Positions 39,301-48,331 are shown, numbered from the stretch's first letter. The stretch is DNA of 64,000 bases from SAR92 clade bacterium (GCA_004211905.1 SHBP01000001.1:124001-188000), one strand, 5' to 3'. Translations and numbers: made by a program. The notes: generated from the letters alone by a model not told the origin.

Positions 39301-41785
39301 TCAACACATCGTTGGTATCGGTATCATTGTCTGCGTCAAAAGCGATAGGTTCTTCGGTTAAATCAACAAAGCCGCGAACTGCTGCCACACCATATGAGTG
39401 TCCGGCACCACCGGCTCGCTCTTTGAAAAGCCCTAGCATAGGGATATCGCTTTCAACCTCACAAATGAGTGCTCGCTCATGCCAATCCGCGTGAGCTTGA
39501 GCAATCTCTGTAAAGCCCACCCCCCCAACTGGGGACTTCATATTTGGGAAATAGCGACGAAATACCGGATCGTTTGTGTTTAAGAAATTAGGCTCAAAAA
39601 ACTCTCCACCTGAATAGCTCTCTACAGTACAAAGACCAACCTTGCCCATGGTCTTCATCAAAGCTTTTTCGGCCGCCTTAGCAAACTTCTGATAAGCCCC
39701 ATCAGCATCATCAGAAAACTTATCTTCGGCACGCATCTGCACACCCATTGGATAAACTGCTGCGGCACCAAATCCCAAAGCACAAGCAACATGGTGTGAC
39801 GAACAAATTTGTCCGCTCTCAACAATCAAAGAAACTCTCAACCTGAGGCCCGTTTCAATAAGACGCTGATTAATCGCCGACACGATCAGAGTCATGGAAA
39901 TAGAACCGTGGGACCGTGTTACATGGCGATCACTAATGATAGCTATGCCACCTTGCTCCCGTGCAAACTGCTCAACATCGTCACAAACCCCGTCAATTCC
40001 GGCAATTAGCGATCTCTTATTTGCCTCTACGTCACCAAAGACAGGCTTAAATAACATTGAAAAACGACCAACAGGAGTCTCTTTCTGCGATCGAATTTTA
40101 AGTATCTGTGCATAATTAAGAATGGGGGATTCAAGAACTATTTGACGGCCAGGCTGAGCACCTATATTAGGTTTAGTCCCAAGAGCTACCCGCATAGTCA
40201 TTCCCTCGACTTCACGAATTGAATCTAGAGGCGGATTAGTTACTTGAGCAAAACGCTGGGAAAAATACTTAGCAACTCCTCCCTCATTGTCAGAGAGCGC
40301 ATTAATTGCATTGCCATAACCCATGGCAGACACCTTTTCAGTCCCAGTGGCCAGCATTGGATCTATCATGAAGCGAAAACATTCTTGATTTTGAGAATAG
40401 GCTACATATCGTCCCGCCAAAGGAAGGTCACCTGAGTAACTACTAGACAAGGAGGTTTCTTCACTGGGAATATCAGGCAAATCCTCAATTGCAATACGAG
40501 CTTTCTCAACTAAATTAAGGTAATTACGCTGACTGGCCAACAGCTCTAAAGCCTCTTCAGTGCCAAAAGAACGTTTCTGCTGGTGGTCATAATAGAGCAT
40601 TCCACCCGCTTCGATGCGTCCACGACTCAAAACAGATTCATCGCCAAAATCAATCTGGCCCGCTTCTGACATAACCGCTAAGTAAGTTTCAGTTTCTACA
40701 CTTCTGAGGGGTCTTAAGCCAAGTCTGTCCAACCGAGCACCAATGATTGAACCATCACCAAAAATTAACGCCGCAGGACCATCATTTTTTTCTTCATAGA
40801 GCGAAAAGTACTCGAGCATAGCCCGAACATTAGGTGAGAGCGTCTTATCGTTTTCCCATGCTGGCGGCATCATTGAAACGACCGCAGTAACCAAATCAAG
40901 ATCATCCTCAACCACTCGAGATTGAAGCGTCTGATCTAAACGACAACTATCCGACTGGCCCTTAGGTCGAATGATATTATTCTCTTTAGAACGAGCAATA
41001 GCAGCCTCAGAAAGGCGGTTCTTTTTATCAGTATTTAACTCTCCATTATGGGCCATCAACCGGAATGGCTGGGCCATAGACGGATGAGGGTCAGTATTGG
41101 TTGAAAACCGCGTATGAAAATAGAGCGTATGAATGCTATGGGATGCATCATTAAGATCTAGGAAATACGGAATAATTTCATTGGAATTTAAGCGGCCCTT
41201 CAAGACTTGCATCTTCGCTGACATCGATAAGGGATAGAGCCCATCGAAGTCTTCCTCTGTATAGGCTTTTGACTCAATGGCTAATAGGGCCTTGTGAATG
41301 GCTTTATCTAGCTCGGTACCTATAATCCCTTCTGGCGTAGCAAACACCCACTGGGCAATTGGTAATTGATATTTAACTGACGCCGGTCGCAAAACAGAAT
41401 TATCAACCTTCACATCGCGAGTTACAAGAATCTTCATGCCTTGGGCTTCTAATACTTGATCGACCAACTCTCTGGCACGCTGATGCTGACTTGGATCGTT
41501 TGGTAAAAAGAAGTTAGCCACTCCAAACTCACCAGGTGTTAACTCAGAATTAGTTACCTTATTAAAAAACTCAACTGATAAATCAACGGAAACACCCGCG
41601 CCATCTCCAACACCTTCAGCTGACATACCTCCACGGTGAGGTACCGCACAGAGAGCCTCATGCCCCTTAACTAAAAGTTCGTGGGTCTGCTTGCCATCTT
41701 TGCGAGTGAGAAACCCTACGCCACAGCTACTTTTTTCAAAAGTACTGTCGTAGAGGCCAAACTGTGTCGCTTCATTCATATTCAT
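36302..41785 (-). CDS. gltB: long variant of glutamate synthase large subunit
   Basis: 1827 residues, about 345 longer than typical GltB. A 20-residue propeptide precedes the nucleophile C21 (CGVGF) of the class II glutaminase domain, which keeps HNGELNT and DGPAALIFGDG. A central domain and an enlarged region before about 1010 follow. The FMN/synthase domain (about 1012-1400) has GQGAKPGEGGQLP and SPPPHHDTYSIEDLAQ, and the GXGXG helix domain lies near 1416-1566. About 195 further residues extend beyond the usual C-terminus. The 3Fe-4S ligands C1257, C1263, C1267 are spaced x5/x3 instead of x5/x4, and GNTGGTG replaces the usual GHDGGTG. No gltD follows; a diflavin reductase does. A decent promoter lies upstream. 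The substrate is probably 2-oxoglutarate plus glutamine, but a different acceptor is possible. Confidence 0.88.
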   Translation of the reverse strand: MNMNEATQFGLYDSTFEKSSCGVGFLTRKDGKQTHELLVKGHEALCAVPHRGGMSAEGVGDGAGVSVDLSVEFFNKVTNSELTPGEFGVANFFLPNDPSQHQRARELVDQVLEAQGMKILVTRDVKVDNSVLRPASVKYQLPIAQWVFATPEGIIGTELDKAIHKALLAIESKAYTEEDFDGLYPLSMSAKMQVLKGRLNSNEIIPYFLDLNDASHSIHTLYFHTRFSTNTDPHPSMAQPFRLMAHNGELNTDKKNRLSEAAIARSKENNIIRPKGQSDSCRLDQTLQSRVVEDDLDLVTAVVSMMPPAWENDKTLSPNVRAMLEYFSLYEEKNDGPAALIFGDGSIIGARLDRLGLRPLRSVETETYLAVMSEAGQIDFGDESVLSRGRIEAGGMLYYDHQQKRSFGTEEALELLASQRNYLNLVEKARIAIEDLPDIPSEETSLSSSYSGDLPLAGRYVAYSQNQECFRFMIDPMLATGTEKVSAMGYGNAINALSDNEGGVAKYFSQRFAQVTNPPLDSIREVEGMTMRVALGTKPNIGAQPGRQIVLESPILNYAQILKIRSQKETPVGRFSMLFKPVFGDVEANKRSLIAGIDGVCDDVEQFAREQGGIAIISDRHVTRSHGSISMTLIVSAINQRLIETGLRLRVSLIVESGQICSSHHVACALGFGAAAVYPMGVQMRAEDKFSDDADGAYQKFAKAAEKALMKTMGKVGLCTVESYSGGEFFEPNFLNTNDPVFRRYFPNMKSPVGGVGFTEIAQAHADWHERALICEVESDIPMLGLFKERAGGAGHSYGVAAVRGFVDLTEEPIAFDADNDTDTNDVLRLLTLNRMEGAFGISDEGYTNTSFDRLSPQEINEFKITPGYRDFSRAMTEERSTRPAALRDVLAFPADVSFLSKSSEFKHEMMLFNRAGNNHFVIRGLNCEMLADDQCALRLTGPLADQPGRLDALAASFVDRFGVDIINQSISTDILTLHVSGAAQDYVSRLRRAKPKADLAEVQPASEITPLLASGAMSHGALVATAHEAVAHGTNMVGGMSNCGEGGEHFSRYGTIRASRIKQFASGRFGVWAGYLADPMLEEIEIKIGQGAKPGEGGQLPAPKVNVEIAAARGGVPGVELISPPPHHDTYSIEDLAQLIHDAKAARVRVIVKLVSSDGIGTIAVGVAKAGADVINVAGNTGGTGAASVTSLKYTGRAAEIGIAEVHQALCANGLRQKVVLRCSGAHQTGSDVVKSALMGGDSFEFGTTALMMLKCVMAKNCNIKCPAGLTTNPEVFDGDPRALGQYLLNIAHEVREILADLGLRSLREARGRCDLIHLLDHPSSVGQLDLRAMLTVVEERKVDQPIYMERDYAVDEGFIGVIRKALVDQKQLSIELPNSQSLNNRNKSVGGQLAIDIERMLNHELGDLDLPAVLTDRRGRRFLRNHAIKITTHGSAGQSYGAFCNDGMLMDHTGTCNDGVGKTACGGELIIHAPRGGSDKPGTNVLIGNFALFGATGGRLFVEGQAGDRFAVRNSGATAVVEGVGDFCAEYMTNGAVLNLGAFAKGFGNGMSGGFAYQYDPYKKFTHCISHDSVLLGYLDNNTEEAEIHAQAIHTMLHWHAKATGSKKASWFLKNWSDERANFAYLTPRALLQYQDSEAILEAKPRKELAEELANALAAFQVNKLKKAWRSGQPVMKGSVPNPDLSESGDMFELINTYSVLDAAQKIALKKLPGSTSVEDPNVIKITRNLILTEDFALMNALLRHAREAISGYSAAELAAMIAGKRLNDFKEALSLRNILSMDSPATYGWILHQQHKNKVALGRIPSFEELFAHNALSDILPNVS

Positions 41786-41861
41786 TAATTCTTCTTTGAG
41801 GGCTATTGGTATGGTTTGTGGGACATGAGTTTTCCGCCCCAGGTATTTCCGAGGGATGCAT

Positions 41862-41890
41862 ATTTTACACTTCCCAATCCGTTACGACAA
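41862..41890 (-). promoter_or_regulatory. sigma-70-like promoter of the gltB-like operon
   Basis: On the minus strand TTGTCG (41890-41885), a 17-base spacer and TAAAAT (41867-41862) match the consensus at four and five positions. Transcription would start near 41855, leaving a leader of about 70 bases. This suggests gltB-like, diflavin reductase and hemE are transcribed apart from aroKB. Nothing else is evident in the 230-bp gap. Confidence 0.5.
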
Positions 41891-42015
41891 ACGTGATTAC
41901 GCAGTGAACACGCAACAGAGGCCACTAAATTAGCAGTTTTAGATCGAATTCAAACAAAATATCGAATATTCACAACATGATTAACTAATTTATAATGCTG
42001 GTTTTGCCTAACGTC

Positions 42016-43128
42016 TTATGAACCGCATGCGCTAATTAAAACTTTTTCCAGCAAACTTTCAGAAGAGTCAACCTCAACATAGGCATCCCCTAATGCTCTA
42101 AGTAATACAAGCCTGAGCTTGCCATCAAGCACTTTCTTATCTCGATACATTAATGAGGTAAAGTCAGTCGAAACCATATCATCCGGCGGTCTTGATGGTA
42201 GAGAAAAAACCTCTAGTAGACTCCTGATTCTTTGCACATCTTGATCGACTAGATGCCCTGCAAGCACAGAAACCTCCATCGCCATTAACATTCCTATGGC
42301 CACTGCTTCCCCATGTAAAAAACCAGTGTATTCTTGAAATGTCTCAATAGCGTGACCAAAAGTATGTCCAAGATTAAGTATTGCCCGCATACCTTGTTCG
42401 GTTTCATCGGCACTGACAACCATAGCCTTATCAATACACGACTTTTCTATAGCATAAGCTAGGGCATTCTCGTCGCGATTCAATAACTTCTGTGCGTTAG
42501 TTTCCAACCACTGTAAAAAGTCATAATCCGTTATCAAACCATATTTAATCACTTCGGCCATGCCCGCAGCGAACTGCTTGTTTGGAAGTGTATTTAGAAC
42601 ATTCAGATCAATAACAACGGCTCTTGGTTGGTGAAAAGCCCCTAACATATTCTTGCCCAACGCGTGATTGACCCCTGTTTTTCCACCAACAGAGGAATCT
42701 ACCTGAGCTAACAATGTAGTGGGTATCTGAATAAATGGGACGCCACGCTGATATGATGCGGCGGCAAAACCAGCCATATCTCCAACAACCCCTCCACCTA
42801 AAGCGATCAAGGTTGTCTTTCGATCGTGCTTTTTCTCTATCAACTTGGTGAAAATCCAATTTAAATGATCTAAGTTTTTAAATCTCTCACCATCAGGCAA
42901 CACTACAACATCCACCTGCTTTTCATCGAGGCTGCCTAGAACTAAATCTAGGTATAAGGACGCTATTGTGTCATTAGTAACGATTAAGGCTTTTTGACCC
43001 TGTATGTATGTATTCAGATTAACTCTAGATAGCTCTGCTGAACCTATAAAAATGGGGTAGCTTCTGTCGCCTAAATCGACCTGCACAACTTTTGAGGCAC
43101 TATCAGTAGGGCTTGGAGATTTGATCAT
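42016..43128 (-). CDS. aroB: 3-dehydroquinate synthase
   Basis: The second enzyme of the shikimate pathway, converting DAHP to dehydroquinate with NAD and a metal ion (370 residues). LPDGERFKNLDHLNWIFTKL, ALGGGVVGDMAGFAAASYQRG, TTLLAQVDSSVGGKTGVNH and LNLGHTFGHAIE are family motifs, the last with metal-binding His residues. It follows aroK after 87 bases. In Pseudomonas damX would come next; here the gltB-like gene does. Confidence 0.97.
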   Translation of the reverse strand: MIKSPSPTDSASKVVQVDLGDRSYPIFIGSAELSRVNLNTYIQGQKALIVTNDTIASLYLDLVLGSLDEKQVDVVVLPDGERFKNLDHLNWIFTKLIEKKHDRKTTLIALGGGVVGDMAGFAAASYQRGVPFIQIPTTLLAQVDSSVGGKTGVNHALGKNMLGAFHQPRAVVIDLNVLNTLPNKQFAAGMAEVIKYGLITDYDFLQWLETNAQKLLNRDENALAYAIEKSCIDKAMVVSADETEQGMRAILNLGHTFGHAIETFQEYTGFLHGEAVAIGMLMAMEVSVLAGHLVDQDVQRIRSLLEVFSLPSRPPDDMVSTDFTSLMYRDKKVLDGKLRLVLLRALGDAYVEVDSSESLLEKVLISACGS

Positions 43129-43215
43129 AGCTCTATGTGTTTCTTGGATTAGAGCCTAGTTTAACCTTTTAATGCCTCTCATGCTCGGAGAATTTATAAC
43201 TAGACTAAGTATCAA

Positions 43216-43734
43216 CTAACTTACGGATAGCTGATCAGCAAGTTCAGCAACTACTTGTTGAACGTGAAAACTTGAGGATGTAAAAACAATATCGGCAACC
43301 TCACGATACAGAGGATCTCTCTGCTCGTACAGAAGGTCTATTGCCGCCTTACGATCCTCGACCTGCAATAATGGCCGCTTTTTATCTCGTTTGGTCCTCT
43401 CATAAAGTTGTTGTTTAGTGACCCTAAGATAAACAACCTTCCCAGCGCCGATCATTGCTTTGCGATTAGCTGTACTTAACACGATCCCGCCACCAGTAGC
43501 GATTACAGAGGGCGTTGAGGAAGATATAGTTCGCAGAAGCATAGTAGATTCACGCTGCCGAAAGCCTTCTTCACCCTCCATATCGAAGATCCACTGTATA
43601 TCCGCACCCGTTGACTTCACTATCTCTGCATCAATGTCAAAAAATGGTCGCCCTAAGACACTGGCTAGCTGTTTACCAATGGTCGATTTACCTGCGCCCA
43701 TAGGGCCAACTAAAAAGAGATGCGTCGAGATCAT
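43216..43734 (-). CDS. aroK: shikimate kinase I
   Basis: Phosphorylates shikimate at the 3-hydroxyl (172 residues). The P-loop FLVGPMGAGKSTIGK, FFDIDAEIV with the Mg/shikimate Asp, EGFRQRE, VIATGGGIV and the lid KKRPLLQ are visible. The ATG overlaps the pilQ stop by four bases, which couples aroK to the pilus operon as in other gammaproteobacteria. Confidence 0.97.
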   Translation of the reverse strand: MISTHLFLVGPMGAGKSTIGKQLASVLGRPFFDIDAEIVKSTGADIQWIFDMEGEEGFRQRESTMLLRTISSSTPSVIATGGGIVLSTANRKAMIGAGKVVYLRVTKQQLYERTKRDKKRPLLQVEDRKAAIDLLYEQRDPLYREVADIVFTSSSFHVQQVVAELADQLSVS

Positions 43735-45470
43735 GTGTCTATGAAATTTTCATCAATTATTTTGGGAGTTATAAAGATGAGTATTTCACGTTTATCCTTT
43801 GCGCGCATTTGTTTTTTAAATAAGTTACCTAACAATGGTATATCTCCAAGAATTGGAACCTCCTCAATATCTGAAAGCTCTTCAGACTGGAAAATTCCGC
43901 CGAGCACAAGAGTTTGTCCATTACCCACCAAAGCTTGCGTGGTAATTTCGGTAATATCTATCGCTGGTTCGGCGTTAACCGTGAAGCTACCTACGGAATC
44001 TTGTTTTACTAAAATATCCATAATCACTCGATTATCTGGCGTTATTTGTGGAGTTACCTGGAGTTTCAACACTGCCTCTTTAAATTGAGTTTGGACTACG
44101 CCATCCGCTGTGTTAGAACTTGTAGTGACTACTTGATACGGGATTTCAACTCCAGATTTAATAGACGCCTGAGTTTTATCTGCAGTAAGAATCTTCGGTT
44201 GAGAAACTATTTCTCCAAAACCCCCAGCTTCGAGAGCGTTTAGCTCTAAATCAATCAAAAGGTTATTAGACAGGTAACCAAGGGACAATGCCGTCGGTGA
44301 ATTCTCAATACCTAAATCTGAAGCTAGTACACCAGTCAACCTTTGGTTAGGATCACTGATTGCATTGAAATTGACTGCATCATTACCTACCACCCCCCAA
44401 CTGACTCCTAATTCTCTGCGAAAATCCGAAGAGGCTCGAACTATGCGGGCTTCAATAAGCACTTGTTTTACGGGAATATCTATTTGGTTTAGCATGCGCT
44501 TAAATGCATCTATTTTTTCGGATGTGTCAGTTAAAATAATAGTATTCGTCCGCTCATCGATAATCACTGATCCACGATCCGACATAAGTGTCGAGGCTCC
44601 TTCACCGTTAGTCCCGTCATCATCAATTCGTCCACTCGTTGTATCTGAAGATATCCCGAAAAACTTAGAAATATTATACACATCTGCATACTTTACTCTT
44701 GCAATGTAAGTCTCCAATGAAGCTAAAGCTTGTAATTGTTTCTGATCTTCAATCTCCCGAGCTTCTCTATCACTTAATTCCTCTAAGGGGGCTATCAGCA
44801 AAATATTTCCCTGCTTTCGCATTCCTAGGCCTTTTGACTTTAAAATAGTATCTAGCGCTTGATCCCAAGGAACCTTTTTTAAGTTAAGACTAATAGCTCC
44901 TTTTACTGAGTCAGTGGCTACCAAATTTAGCGATTTAAAGTCAGCTACAATCTGCAAAACATCTCGAATCTGTATGTCCTGAAAATTAAGGTCAATGAGA
45001 TCTCCTTTGAAGGTGCTTTTTTTAGGTTCTTTGGGAGAAGAAGAGAATCTGCTATCTAAAACTGTGATGATAATTTGATTATCCGTTCGCTCAGTTTTGT
45101 ATGTAAATAATCTGCGATTCACAATCTGAACAATGGCATTACCGTCTTTTTGCTCACTATCAATATACCTAATTGGTGTGGAGAAATCAGAAACATCTAA
45201 CCGTTTATCAAGATTACCTGGCAAACTCGTTTTCTTAAAAACAACTTTAATTTGATTGTCGATCACTGATACGGCGGCGCCTGAAACCAATTGATTAGAA
45301 CTAATAGTAACCAGAGCCTGTCCTTCTGAGTTTAGATCAAATTCCACATTAGTAATGGACAGTTCTTCACTTTCAACTTTAGTTGCGATCATAACAACCA
45401 TACACACTAACGTTATTGCAAATAATCTGAAATTCAAAATAACTCTAAATTGACTTACATTTCCATTCAT
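43731..45470 (-). CDS. pilQ: type IV pilus secretin PilQ
   Basis: Outer-membrane pore for the type IV pilus, 579 residues against about 714 in P. aeruginosa. A signal/anchor region (about 14-33) is followed by one AMIN domain (about 38-130), a secretin/TonB short N-terminal domain (about 155-215), an N1-type domain and the secretin core (about 365-570) with VEIPYQV and ending LFKKQMRAKDKREILIFITPKI. The shortness is explained by a single AMIN domain instead of two. It is the last pil gene of the pilMNOPQ operon and overlaps aroK. Confidence 0.96.
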   Translation of the reverse strand: MNGNVSQFRVILNFRLFAITLVCMVVMIATKVESEELSITNVEFDLNSEGQALVTISSNQLVSGAAVSVIDNQIKVVFKKTSLPGNLDKRLDVSDFSTPIRYIDSEQKDGNAIVQIVNRRLFTYKTERTDNQIIITVLDSRFSSSPKEPKKSTFKGDLIDLNFQDIQIRDVLQIVADFKSLNLVATDSVKGAISLNLKKVPWDQALDTILKSKGLGMRKQGNILLIAPLEELSDREAREIEDQKQLQALASLETYIARVKYADVYNISKFFGISSDTTSGRIDDDGTNGEGASTLMSDRGSVIIDERTNTIILTDTSEKIDAFKRMLNQIDIPVKQVLIEARIVRASSDFRRELGVSWGVVGNDAVNFNAISDPNQRLTGVLASDLGIENSPTALSLGYLSNNLLIDLELNALEAGGFGEIVSQPKILTADKTQASIKSGVEIPYQVVTTSSNTADGVVQTQFKEAVLKLQVTPQITPDNRVIMDILVKQDSVGSFTVNAEPAIDITEITTQALVGNGQTLVLGGIFQSEELSDIEEVPILGDIPLLGNLFKKQMRAKDKREILIFITPKIIDENFIDT

Positions 45471-45471
45471 T

Positions 45472-45987
45472 TCACTTCTCCAATGTTACTACTTGACGTT
45501 GACCAAACCATCCACCTCTACGATCAGAAATCTTCTCCAAAATAATTACCTGCGTATCTTTAATATCAATTACTTGACCATAATTTTTACCTACAAAATC
45601 GCCCTTTCTAACTTTATTTATACTGCCATTAGAATCGACAATCAAAGCCCAAACATCTGTCTTACTTTTTAAGGAGCCAACCATTTTTAAAGACAGTAAC
45701 TCAAAAAACTCTAAAGGTTGCTTCGGTCTCAATAAATCAGGATTAGTGACCTTTTCTTTGTTGTATGAGGTATCTTGTGATGGCTGACTGAATCGCTCAA
45801 ACACGTTTCGTTTAGAACTAGACTGATAGACATAGCCTTTCTCAACTGGCATTTTTGGCAGGGGATCCACTTCAGAAACTTTAGTCAAACCAAATTCATC
45901 TAACTGGACATTAATCTCAATGAATTTATCCTGTCCAGAACAACCGACTATCAAATGTAATAGTGGAATTACCAAGAAAGCTTTCAT
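45472..45987 (-). CDS. pilP: type IV pilus assembly lipoprotein PilP
   Basis: An inner-membrane lipoprotein of the pilus alignment complex (171 residues). The lipobox is LIVGCSG with the lipidated Cys at residue 16. The unstructured N-terminal half binds PilNO and the beta-rich C-terminus (KMVGSLKS, VRKGDFVGKNYGQV) contacts the PilQ periplasmic domains. The ATG overlaps the pilO stop by four bases. Confidence 0.95.
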   Translation of the reverse strand: MKAFLVIPLLHLIVGCSGQDKFIEINVQLDEFGLTKVSEVDPLPKMPVEKGYVYQSSSKRNVFERFSQPSQDTSYNKEKVTNPDLLRPKQPLEFFELLSLKMVGSLKSKTDVWALIVDSNGSINKVRKGDFVGKNYGQVIDIKDTQVIILEKISDRRGGWFGQRQVVTLEK

Positions 45988-46601
45988 GGTGGGTTACCGA
46001 CAGAATTAAAACGATAAGTTTTAGCATCCAGTTCTAACAAGATCTCATTCCCTTCGGTTTTTCCCAGTGAGAAATCATGTAAGCTCACTAATCTTTCTAG
46101 TTGCGTTAGACCGGCAACGAAATTGCCAAGATTGTGATACTGTCCAGAAACACTAATCTTGATTGGCAACTCTGTGTATAGCCCAGCATCTTTTTCGCTC
46201 TGAATAGATATCACTGAGGTAACCAAACCAGACTGAGTAGCGACTCTGGTAATATCTTCAATTATTTCAGGCACTTCTGAATCAACAGGCATTTTTTCAG
46301 TAAAGGACGCAAACATTAGGTCTAACTCAGCCATTTGTTGAATATACTTATCTTTTCTAGCGATCAAAGACTTTTTACGCCCATACTCGATGACTTTTTG
46401 AGACTCATATAGCTCCTGATCCCTCAACTCATCCAAATTTCCATGTATGATCATGTAGTAACTTGCAGCTACTATCACCGTAAACACAAAAAAGATTGTT
46501 AAAAAAAATATCGACCGAGGCCAGGTTTCGATGTGGCCTAATGTAATATCTTCTTTACTGAACATATCGGGAATATCGATACCTTTTTGTTTGTCCAACA
46601 T
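45984..46601 (-). CDS. pilO: type IV pilus assembly protein PilO
   Basis: A bitopic inner-membrane protein of the alignment complex (205 residues). A cytoplasmic N-terminus carries one transmembrane segment near 30-51, a coiled coil (about 60-100) and a ferredoxin-like periplasmic domain with VSGQYHNLGNFVAGL and LVSLHDFSL. It forms heterodimers with PilN. It directly abuts pilN. Confidence 0.95.
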   Translation of the reverse strand: MLDKQKGIDIPDMFSKEDITLGHIETWPRSIFFLTIFFVFTVIVAASYYMIIHGNLDELRDQELYESQKVIEYGRKKSLIARKDKYIQQMAELDLMFASFTEKMPVDSEVPEIIEDITRVATQSGLVTSVISIQSEKDAGLYTELPIKISVSGQYHNLGNFVAGLTQLERLVSLHDFSLGKTEGNEILLELDAKTYRFNSVGNPP

Positions 46602-47183
46602 TTAGTCTCCTTTCCAACTAACTTGTTCTTTGGGTCCCTCTTTCAAATCATCCAAATAAACATTGATGTAAAATTCATTCGCGTAGCCTTCACTCTTGAT
46701 CTGTTTTTCGATTTCCAACAGGCGCGGTCGACTAAACAGATAGGATCTATTAATATTTTTCATAAATTGCGACACATCACTATTCGACTCAGCTCGGCCT
46801 ATGATCACTAGCAGATTATTTTTTCTCTCCACACGCTTTAGAGTGATTTGAACTGGCATTGCGACAACCAACTCATCTAACACCCTCGCAGTGGCGGATC
46901 GACCCGATTGCAAATGCTCAAGTATTTGAATTTGACCGATTAATTCAGCTTTTCTGGATTCAAGATTTCGTACCTCTTCAAGAGACTCGTCGAATCTATC
47001 AATTCTGGACTGAATATAATCGTTTAGCTGTTTAGACTCATTTACCCAACTATTAGTAATCAATGCAGCTGGTGCCGCAAAGACCATTGCACAAACTCCC
47101 GTTAGCACAAGAATGAGAAGCTTCTCTTTGCGCCTGCGAGTAGCCAAATCTCGCCGCCATGGAAGTAAGTTGAGCTCTACCAT
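46602..47183 (-). CDS. pilN: type IV pilus assembly protein PilN
   Basis: 193 residues starting with the PilM-binding peptide VELNLLPWRRDLATRRRKE, one of the clearest PilN signatures, then a membrane segment (about 23-42), a coiled coil and a periplasmic ferredoxin-like fold. It couples cytoplasmic PilM to PilO and PilP. The ATG overlaps the pilM stop by seven bases. Confidence 0.96.
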   Translation of the reverse strand: MVELNLLPWRRDLATRRRKEKLLILVLTGVCAMVFAAPAALITNSWVNESKQLNDYIQSRIDRFDESLEEVRNLESRKAELIGQIQILEHLQSGRSATARVLDELVVAMPVQITLKRVERKNNLLVIIGRAESNSDVSQFMKNINRSYLFSRPRLLEIEKQIKSEGYANEFYINVYLDDLKEGPKEQVSWKGD

Positions 47184-48331
47184 TTATGTCCTTTAGATAA
47201 AGCTAAACCAAAAGCGAGCATCATTGCAGGCGTATCCGAAAGAAGCCGGGAGCGGCTAACTTGAGAGCTCAAAGTAATATTTTTTAGTAGATCTACTATT
47301 TCGGCTGGAATATCAACGGCTTTTGAAATTTCATCAGGCAAACCTACCACTTTTGACACCCCTCCAGATAACATCAAACGATCAATTTTCTTTATCTCGG
47401 TCGATGAGTAAAAAACCTGAATCGAGCGCTTAATATGCTGGATCAACAATCCTTTAAATGGGCCCAGCATGGTTTCAACATAATCAGAGTCTAGCCCGCC
47501 TTTCCGTTTTGCCTTCCCCGCTTCTGCCCAAGACAGGTTATAACGTCGCTGGATATCCTCGGTTAGTTGTTTGCCACCAAACGGTTGTTCTAAAGAGTAA
47601 ACCACCATTGCCTGAGAGATTACTACAAACGTGAATACCGACGCACCAATGTCTATAACTGCAACCACCTCTTCTGGGTCATAGCCCATGCTCCTGCTAT
47701 TTGTATTATCATGCTGTCTTGATTCAGCCGCGTCTGTTTTGATGAGTTCTTTATAAGCCCGCGCAAATGCAAAGCTTTCAACATCGACTACAACAGGTTG
47801 AAGCCCCGCTAGTTTGATTACCTCTTTTCTTTGATCAACATAATCTCGCTGGCAAGCGACCACCTGCACTCTCAACTCATCCTTACTTAATGGATTTTGA
47901 CCAACCACAGCAAAATCTAAGTTTACTTCATCAAGATTGAAGGGAATTATAGCGCCAGCCTCTAACTCAACTCTCGCCTCCAACTGTTTCTCTGAGAGTG
48001 CTCTGGGCACATCTATGAAGTTCGAAATTACTGATGAACCAGACACTGCTACTGCTGCCTTTAATGAAGAGGCGTTAGAGTCTTGATAAACAATCTTTAG
48101 TACTTTTGCAGTCGCCTCTATATCTATAATTTCTCTGTCGATTACAGCTCCAGGCGGGAGAGGCGATACACCATAAGAGACAACCTTATAACCTCCATGA
48201 TTAGACTCCATCTCAATAAGTTTTATCGCAGATGAAGAGATATCGATGCCTAATATTGTTTTAGGCACCGACTTTAAACCGACATTTAGTGATAATATCT
48301 TATCTTTAAGCGCGAATAATTTACTGAACAC
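47177..48331 (-). CDS. pilM: type IV pilus assembly protein PilM
   Basis: A cytoplasmic actin-like ATPase-fold protein that binds the PilN tail. TILGIDISSSAIKLIEME is the nucleotide-fold start, VVAVIDIGASVFTFVV the second phosphate loop and LSGGVSKVVGLPDEIS the third. The start is uncertain: from GTG at 48331 the protein has 384 residues, still longer than the usual 354. Another GTG at 48406 would add 25 residues and leave only 47 bases before divergent mrcA. Neither has a clear ribosome binding site. Confidence 0.92.
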   Translation of the reverse strand: MFSKLFALKDKILSLNVGLKSVPKTILGIDISSSAIKLIEMESNHGGYKVVSYGVSPLPPGAVIDREIIDIEATAKVLKIVYQDSNASSLKAAVAVSGSSVISNFIDVPRALSEKQLEARVELEAGAIIPFNLDEVNLDFAVVGQNPLSKDELRVQVVACQRDYVDQRKEVIKLAGLQPVVVDVESFAFARAYKELIKTDAAESRQHDNTNSRSMGYDPEEVVAVIDIGASVFTFVVISQAMVVYSLEQPFGGKQLTEDIQRRYNLSWAEAGKAKRKGGLDSDYVETMLGPFKGLLIQHIKRSIQVFYSSTEIKKIDRLMLSGGVSKVVGLPDEISKAVDIPAEIVDLLKNITLSSQVSRSRLLSDTPAMMLAFGLALSKGHKW

